Source of the DNA: Nitrososphaerota archaeon
GTDB taxonomy: Archaea; Thermoproteota; Nitrososphaeria; Nitrososphaerales; Gagatemarchaeaceae
Direction of reading: 5' to 3'
NCBI GenBank assembly: GCA_005877365.1
Contig: VBPP01000081.1
Coordinates: 1 to 25,358, forward strand
DNA: 25,358 nt
In this document: positions 22,358 to 25,358 of the stretch, in pieces
Layout: each line of letters opens with the position of its first letter
How positions within the stretch are numbered: the first letter of the stretch is position 1
The notes under the pieces: model-generated
Database searches by the model: none
What the model was told of the DNA's origin: nothing
Seen by the model: the letters and a program-made list of their open reading frames with translations, nothing else
Program-made: the position numbers and the translations under genes

Positions 22358-22765
22358 CTAGAGAACTGGTACCACGTAGAGGAAGAGGGTAATGATCAGG
22401 TCAATCGGCCACCACACTGGTATCACCGCCGAACCGACCTTGAATGACCCGAACAGCAGAGTCGTCCATTCTCCCTTCTTCACCATCTCTCCCCGCCAGC
22501 CGAAGTAGGCCAAGTCCTCCAGGAATGCGAGGAGGAAGACGTTTCCGGCCCAGGCGGTCACAGACTGTGTGTACGAAATCACCACGAAGAGGGGAAGCAG
22601 GAAGAAGACCTGGTACGGTGAGTACTTGCCAAAAGCCGGCTTCTCCATGAATCCCTCGACCTTCTTCGTCCACTCCGCCTCCCTCCGGTTGATGTACCTG
22701 TACTCGATCCCTCCGTAGATTATCGCAGCCAGAACGACACGGACGAAGGAGATTGGTTCGAACAA
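22358..22765 (-). CDS. Small membrane protein of unknown function following rpsS
   Basis: This 135-residue protein has about four hydrophobic segments: near residues 6-19, 50-67 (VFFLLPLFVVISYTQ), 72-88 (AGNVFLLAFLEDLAYFGW) and 114-134 (IPVWWPIDLIITLFLYVVP). Between the first two is a charged loop (INRREAEWTKKVEGF). I do not recognise a family. TTG 22765 follows the S19 TAA with no gap, so translation is probably coupled to the ribosomal operon. Archaeal S19 is normally followed by L22, so its presence here is unexpected. The acidic residue within a membrane segment (LEDLAYFGW) and the paired tryptophans could be functional, but no role can be assigned. Confidence 0.7.
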   Translation of the reverse strand: MFEPISFVRVVLAAIIYGGIEYRYINRREAEWTKKVEGFMEKPAFGKYSPYQVFFLLPLFVVISYTQSVTAWAGNVFLLAFLEDLAYFGWRGEMVKKGEWTTLLFGSFKVGSAVIPVWWPIDLIITLFLYVVPVL

Positions 22766-23161
22766 TTACTTCAGAGGGACGTAGAGGCTGGAACGAGAGG
22801 AGCCGATGCCGGGCGTTCCGTGCACGACCTTCTTGTTCGTTATGACGTACTCCCCCAGGTAACGCCCGACCATCTCGGGCTTGACCTCGAGCGGGATGAA
22901 CTCCCTCCCGTTGTGCACGTGTATCGTGAGGCCAACCATCAGAGGCAGGACGACCATATCCCGCGCATGGGTCTTGATCTGTCCCTGGAGCTTCCCGTCC
23001 TTCGTACGCCTCGCATCTTCGATAAGCTTCCTCTTCTCCTCCGAGACTCCCCTATTCAGGGACCGCCTCGCCCTGGAGGGGAGGAGCTGCAGGAGGGCCT
23101 CCGTGGGCATTCCGTTGAGCTGCTCGAGCGTGTAGCCTCTATACTTGTACTCTCTCGGCAT
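22766..23161 (-). CDS. rps19: Ribosomal protein uS19, archaeal type
   Basis: S19 lies in the head of the small subunit near the A-site tRNA. At 131 residues it is the long archaeal/eukaryotic form, with an N-terminal extension (EYKYRGYTLEQLNGMP, LLPSRARRSLNRG) and the conserved core KTHARDMVVLPLMVG, HNGREFIPLEVKPEMVGRYL and GEYVITNKKVVHGTPGIG. ATG 23161 directly follows the L2 stop, and GGAGGT plus GGGGGAGAT in the L2 3' end offer a ribosome binding site. The gene is intact. Confidence 0.96.
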   Translation of the reverse strand: MPREYKYRGYTLEQLNGMPTEALLQLLPSRARRSLNRGVSEEKRKLIEDARRTKDGKLQGQIKTHARDMVVLPLMVGLTIHVHNGREFIPLEVKPEMVGRYLGEYVITNKKVVHGTPGIGSSRSSLYVPLK

Positions 23162-23911
23162 CTATCTCCCCCTTACCTCCGCACTCGCTCGCGGGAGTCT
23201 CCCTCTACCCGTCTTCCTCGGAGCTATCAGACCAACCTTCCTTCCGGGCGGCGCGTTCCTTGAGGTGCTCGTAGACTTGCCGGGGTGCTGGTGCCTTCCA
23301 CCCCCGAACGGGTGGTAGACGACTGCCATCGCGATTCCCCTCATCCTCGGGTAGGCCCTTCCGGCTGCCCGCTTCGCGTGGTGCCTCGCCCCTGCTCTGA
23401 GGAAAGGCTTCTCAAGCCTCCCCCCTCCCGCGATCTCTCCGATCATCGCCCTGCACCTCTGGTCTATCATGATGTTCTTCCCCGATGGAAGCCTCAGTAT
23501 CGCGCTACCCCCCGCCTTCGAGAAGAGGACCGCCGAGCCTCCCGAGGACCTGACGAGTTTTCCTCCGTCGCCAGGTCTGAGCTCTATGTTGCAGACCCTT
23601 GTCCCTTCAGGTATGCTGGAGAGAGGGAGGATGTTCCCCGACGATACCTCCGCAGAGGCTCCGAACTGAATCTCCCTACCTACCGAGAGACCCGTGGCCG
23701 CGGGGACGTACGTGAACTGGCTCCTTCCGTACTCTAACTGCGCTAGTGGGGCGCTTCTTCCCCGCTCGTCGAGGATGGCCCGGACTACCCCTGTCTCATG
23801 GGCTTCCGTTCCGATCTTGGGATACCTGACGGGAGCGATCTTCCCTCTCGTCCTGCTCCTGAACTGGATCCCCCCCTTCCCCGCCCTTCGCTGTTGTATT
23901 CTCTTTCCCAA
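23162..23911 (-). CDS. rpl2: Ribosomal protein uL2
   Basis: L2 supports the peptidyl transferase centre of the large subunit. The 249-residue protein from TTG 23911 has the usual GKRIQQRRAGKG start, the ILDERGRSAPLA and LPEGT-like IPEGTRVCNIELRPGDGGKLVRSSG blocks, GEIAGGGR, and the C-terminal HPFGGGRHQ and PGRKVGLIAPRKTGR. The universally conserved N-x-VDHP-x-GGG motif reads AVVYHPFGGG here: the histidine (about H200) stays but the aspartate before it is tyrosine. The open frame extends upstream into L23 only because of the L23 frameshift; the true start is the TTG two bases after the L23 TAA. Confidence 0.95.
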   Translation of the reverse strand: MGKRIQQRRAGKGGIQFRSRTRGKIAPVRYPKIGTEAHETGVVRAILDERGRSAPLAQLEYGRSQFTYVPAATGLSVGREIQFGASAEVSSGNILPLSSIPEGTRVCNIELRPGDGGKLVRSSGGSAVLFSKAGGSAILRLPSGKNIMIDQRCRAMIGEIAGGGRLEKPFLRAGARHHAKRAAGRAYPRMRGIAMAVVYHPFGGGRHQHPGKSTSTSRNAPPGRKVGLIAPRKTGRGRLPRASAEVRGR

Positions 23912-23912
23912 A

Positions 23913-24106
23913 TTACACCAACCCGAGTTTAGTGGCGAGCTCCGTTGCTGAGTTCTCGGGGGCGAGTCTACGGCCGCTGCCACCTGAGGCTTCGAAGCCC
24001 TGTCGGCGACTATGAAGCAGAGCTTGTTCTCCCTCTCGATCTGGTCGAAGGTCCTCTCCGTGACGTAGGGCCTCTCCACAATCTTCTGGGCGTCCTCAAG
24101 TCGCAA
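23913..24106 (-). CDS. rpl23: Ribosomal protein uL23 with internal deletion and frameshift
   Basis: L23 lies at the exit of the peptide tunnel and docks SRP. From TTG 24106 the frame gives IVERPYVTERTFDQIERENK, then LCFIVADRASKPQVAAAV, a good L23 N-terminus. The C-terminus, RRLAPENSATELATKLGLV with TAA at 23913-23915, is present but in another frame. At the joint (about 23,966-23,972) roughly 20-27 residues of the central beta hairpin (the VNTLITP-GKKAYV-like region that contacts rRNA) are absent, with a loss of length 1 modulo 3. The remaining frame reads through into L2 and gives a false 314-residue fusion. L23 is essential, so a true lesion here would be surprising. Confidence 0.85.
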
Positions 24107-24107
24107 C

Positions 24108-24914
24108 TTACGACTCTTCCTCCCTTTCGTTGTTGTTCTGGAGGGGCGGGAGGGCCGTCAGTGACGACTCGGTCCACATGGTGAGCCTGCCCGGCACTCC
24201 TCCCGGGGCAAGCTGAAGCACGTTCAGGCTATCGACTCTTGTAACCTCGACTCCAGGGATCGACTGGGCGGTCCGTCCCACCCCCCTGTCGTTCGTCACT
24301 ATTACTAAGGGACCGACCCTCTCCCTGTAAGACCTGCCCCTCAGTCTCGACTGCCCGCTGTTTCGCTTCACACCATCGTAGAGCCTCTGCAGCTCTTCCT
24401 TCAACCCTACCTTCTCGAGGAGGCTGACGAGTTCTGAGGTCTTGCTGACGCTCTCAAAGTCGTCGGAGACGACTATGGGCAGCTCCAACCTCTTGATCCT
24501 GTGTCCCCTCGACACGACCGCATCTTCATGGGCGGTGTATGCCACGGCGGAGGCGAGCGCCAGCCTCCTCTCCTTCTTGTTGATCTTCAGGTAGACCACC
24601 TTCTCTGCTTTTGGTGGATGGGGCAGCCTCCCTTTTACGACACTGGCTATCCCCGCCGCCTGCCCTGACCTCGGGTAGCGGTCCCCCTTGACCCTCGGGA
24701 CTCTCGCTATGCCCCTCCCCGTGGGGGGGTTATTCGTCTCGGCGCTCGTCTTCATTCCAGCCATGGGGTCCCTCCCCTTGGGCTGAATATGATGTGAGTT
24801 GACAAGCCAGTAGGCCCTCCTTATCAGGTCGGGTCTTCGTGGAGTCTCGAAGGCCGGCGGTAGCTCGACCTTTCTTGAGCTCTTCCCGTCAAGTTCTACG
24901 ACGCTTGCGTTCAT
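24108..24914 (-). CDS. rpl4: Ribosomal protein uL4, archaeal type
   Basis: L4 reaches into the peptide exit tunnel. The 268-residue product shows the archaeal pattern: LPPAFETPRRPDLIRRAYW, the basic tunnel loop from about residue 60 (PPTGRGIARVPRVKGDRYPR then SGQAAGIASVVKGRLPHPPK), NKKERRLALASAVAYTA and the C-terminal GVEVTRVDSLNVLQLAPGG then PGRLTMWTESSL. ATG 24914 overlaps the L3 stop by 4 nt; L23 starts 1 nt after its TAA. It ends with a short acidic/asparagine tail. The frame is intact. Confidence 0.96.
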   Translation of the reverse strand: MNASVVELDGKSSRKVELPPAFETPRRPDLIRRAYWLVNSHHIQPKGRDPMAGMKTSAETNNPPTGRGIARVPRVKGDRYPRSGQAAGIASVVKGRLPHPPKAEKVVYLKINKKERRLALASAVAYTAHEDAVVSRGHRIKRLELPIVVSDDFESVSKTSELVSLLEKVGLKEELQRLYDGVKRNSGQSRLRGRSYRERVGPLVIVTNDRGVGRTAQSIPGVEVTRVDSLNVLQLAPGGVPGRLTMWTESSLTALPPLQNNNEREEES

Positions 24915-25358
24915 CTCTGGGCCCCTCCCAGAGGGCTCAGCTCCAGTACTTGGGGCTGGGCTATCTTCCTCTTCACCTTCGTCCTGGCGGGATGTCTCAG
25001 AAGAACGAATCTCTTCGGTGTCCCCGGAAGCGAACCCTTTACCACGGCATAGTCTCCCTCGACGTTCCCGAAGTGGAGGAACCCACCAGGAGGGGTTATC
25101 GGTTTCTCCTTCGCGTTACCAATCAGGAGTATCCTCTTCCCAGTCTCCGTCCTCTGTTGGAATCCTTTCTGACCCGCCCTTGCGACGGTGTACATCACTG
25201 CGGCCGGGTGCCACGGGCCGATGACACCTACCGCCCTCACGCTCTTTCTCGACTTGTGTTGCTTTCTCTTTACACCGAACCTCGTCACGGGACCCTCGAA
25301 TCCCTTCCCCTTGGTGATCGAGAGCGCGTCCACATACATGCCCGGCTTGAAGACTTCC
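24911..25358 (-). CDS. rpl3: Ribosomal protein uL3, C-terminal part (runs off the right edge)
   Basis: The frame is open to the window edge and encodes about 149 residues of the L3 C-terminal half: KPGMYVDALSITKGKGFEGP, RFGVKRKQHKSRKSVR, GVIGPWHPAAVMYTVARAGQ, KGFQQRTETGKRILLIG, ITPPGGFLHFGNV and the KGSLPGTPKRFVLLR ending. Archaeal L3 is about 330-360 residues, so roughly the first 190 lie beyond the edge. L3 shapes the A-site side of the peptidyl transferase centre. It is the first of the tightly packed L3-L4-L23-L2-S19 series seen here. Confidence 0.96.
   Translation of the reverse strand, partial: EVFKPGMYVDALSITKGKGFEGPVTRFGVKRKQHKSRKSVRAVGVIGPWHPAAVMYTVARAGQKGFQQRTETGKRILLIGNAKEKPITPPGGFLHFGNVEGDYAVVKGSLPGTPKRFVLLRHPARTKVKRKIAQPQVLELSPLGGAQR

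Noticed and set aside
23162..24106. A natural L23-L2 fusion protein
   Set aside because: The L23 C-terminus and its TAA are in a second frame, and L2 has its own TTG two bases later; the fusion is a frameshift product.

Overview
The window is archaeal. The right edge carries a reverse-strand ribosomal protein block in archaeal order and with archaeal-type sequences (L3, L4, L23, L2, a long 131-residue S19). Many genes sit about 25-35 nt downstream of a TATA-like box with almost no 5' leader, and roughly 12 of about 28 starts are TTG. The DNA looks GC-rich (estimated by eye, not counted). A TACK-type lineage (Thaumarchaeota, Aigarchaeota or Bathyarchaeota-like) is my guess, but the sequence does not settle it.

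Layout. 1-784 (-): start of an Lhr-type helicase. 1.08-2.47 kb: an HTH regulator, a 20-bp tandem repeat, then lipA. 2.5-4.4 kb: pheA and ilvE. 4.4-5.9 kb: a 55-residue AtzG/GatC-like protein overlapping an amidase. 5.95-6.47 kb: a non-coding or poorly coding stretch with a compact three-stem inverted-repeat structure. 6.47-11.4 kb: a branched-chain amino acid operon, beginning with a 22-codon Val/Leu-rich leader ORF and then ilvB, ilvN, leuA and leuB. 11.4-13.2 kb (-): ABC ATPase and ilvC, divergent from ilvD (13.2-15.0 kb). 15.07-20.85 kb: a 2-oxoacid dehydrogenase complex (E1alpha, E1beta, E2, E3) followed by lipB, with two stand-alone RAM-domain genes on the opposite strand between E2 and E3. 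20.85-22.36 kb: a delta-1-pyrroline-5-carboxylate dehydrogenase-like gene. 22.36-25.36 kb (-): a small membrane protein and ribosomal proteins S19, L2, L23, L4 and L3.

How the genes fit together. ilvB/N, ilvC, ilvD, ilvE, leuA and leuB give the valine/isoleucine pathway plus most of leucine synthesis (leuC/leuD are not here). The 2-oxoacid dehydrogenase complex uses 2-oxoacids such as pyruvate or branched-chain 2-oxoacids, and LipA and LipB supply its lipoyl cofactor. The RAM-domain proteins may sense amino acids.

The strongest anomaly is that, from about 12.9 to 24 kb, six otherwise good genes (ilvC, E1beta, E2, E3, P5CDH, L23) each lack an internal conserved block of roughly 20-40 residues, five of them with a frame change. 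A seventh site, at the E1alpha/E1beta junction, has a frame change at a 23-nt imperfect tandem repeat. No such lesion is visible in the first 12 kb. Because L23 is essential, an assembly or cloning artefact is the leading explanation, but the pattern needs checking against reads. It also creates false gene fusions (E3-LipB, L23-L2). The best candidate for new biology is the leader ORF of the ilv operon, which would be a translated, branched-chain-residue-rich leader peptide in an archaeon.
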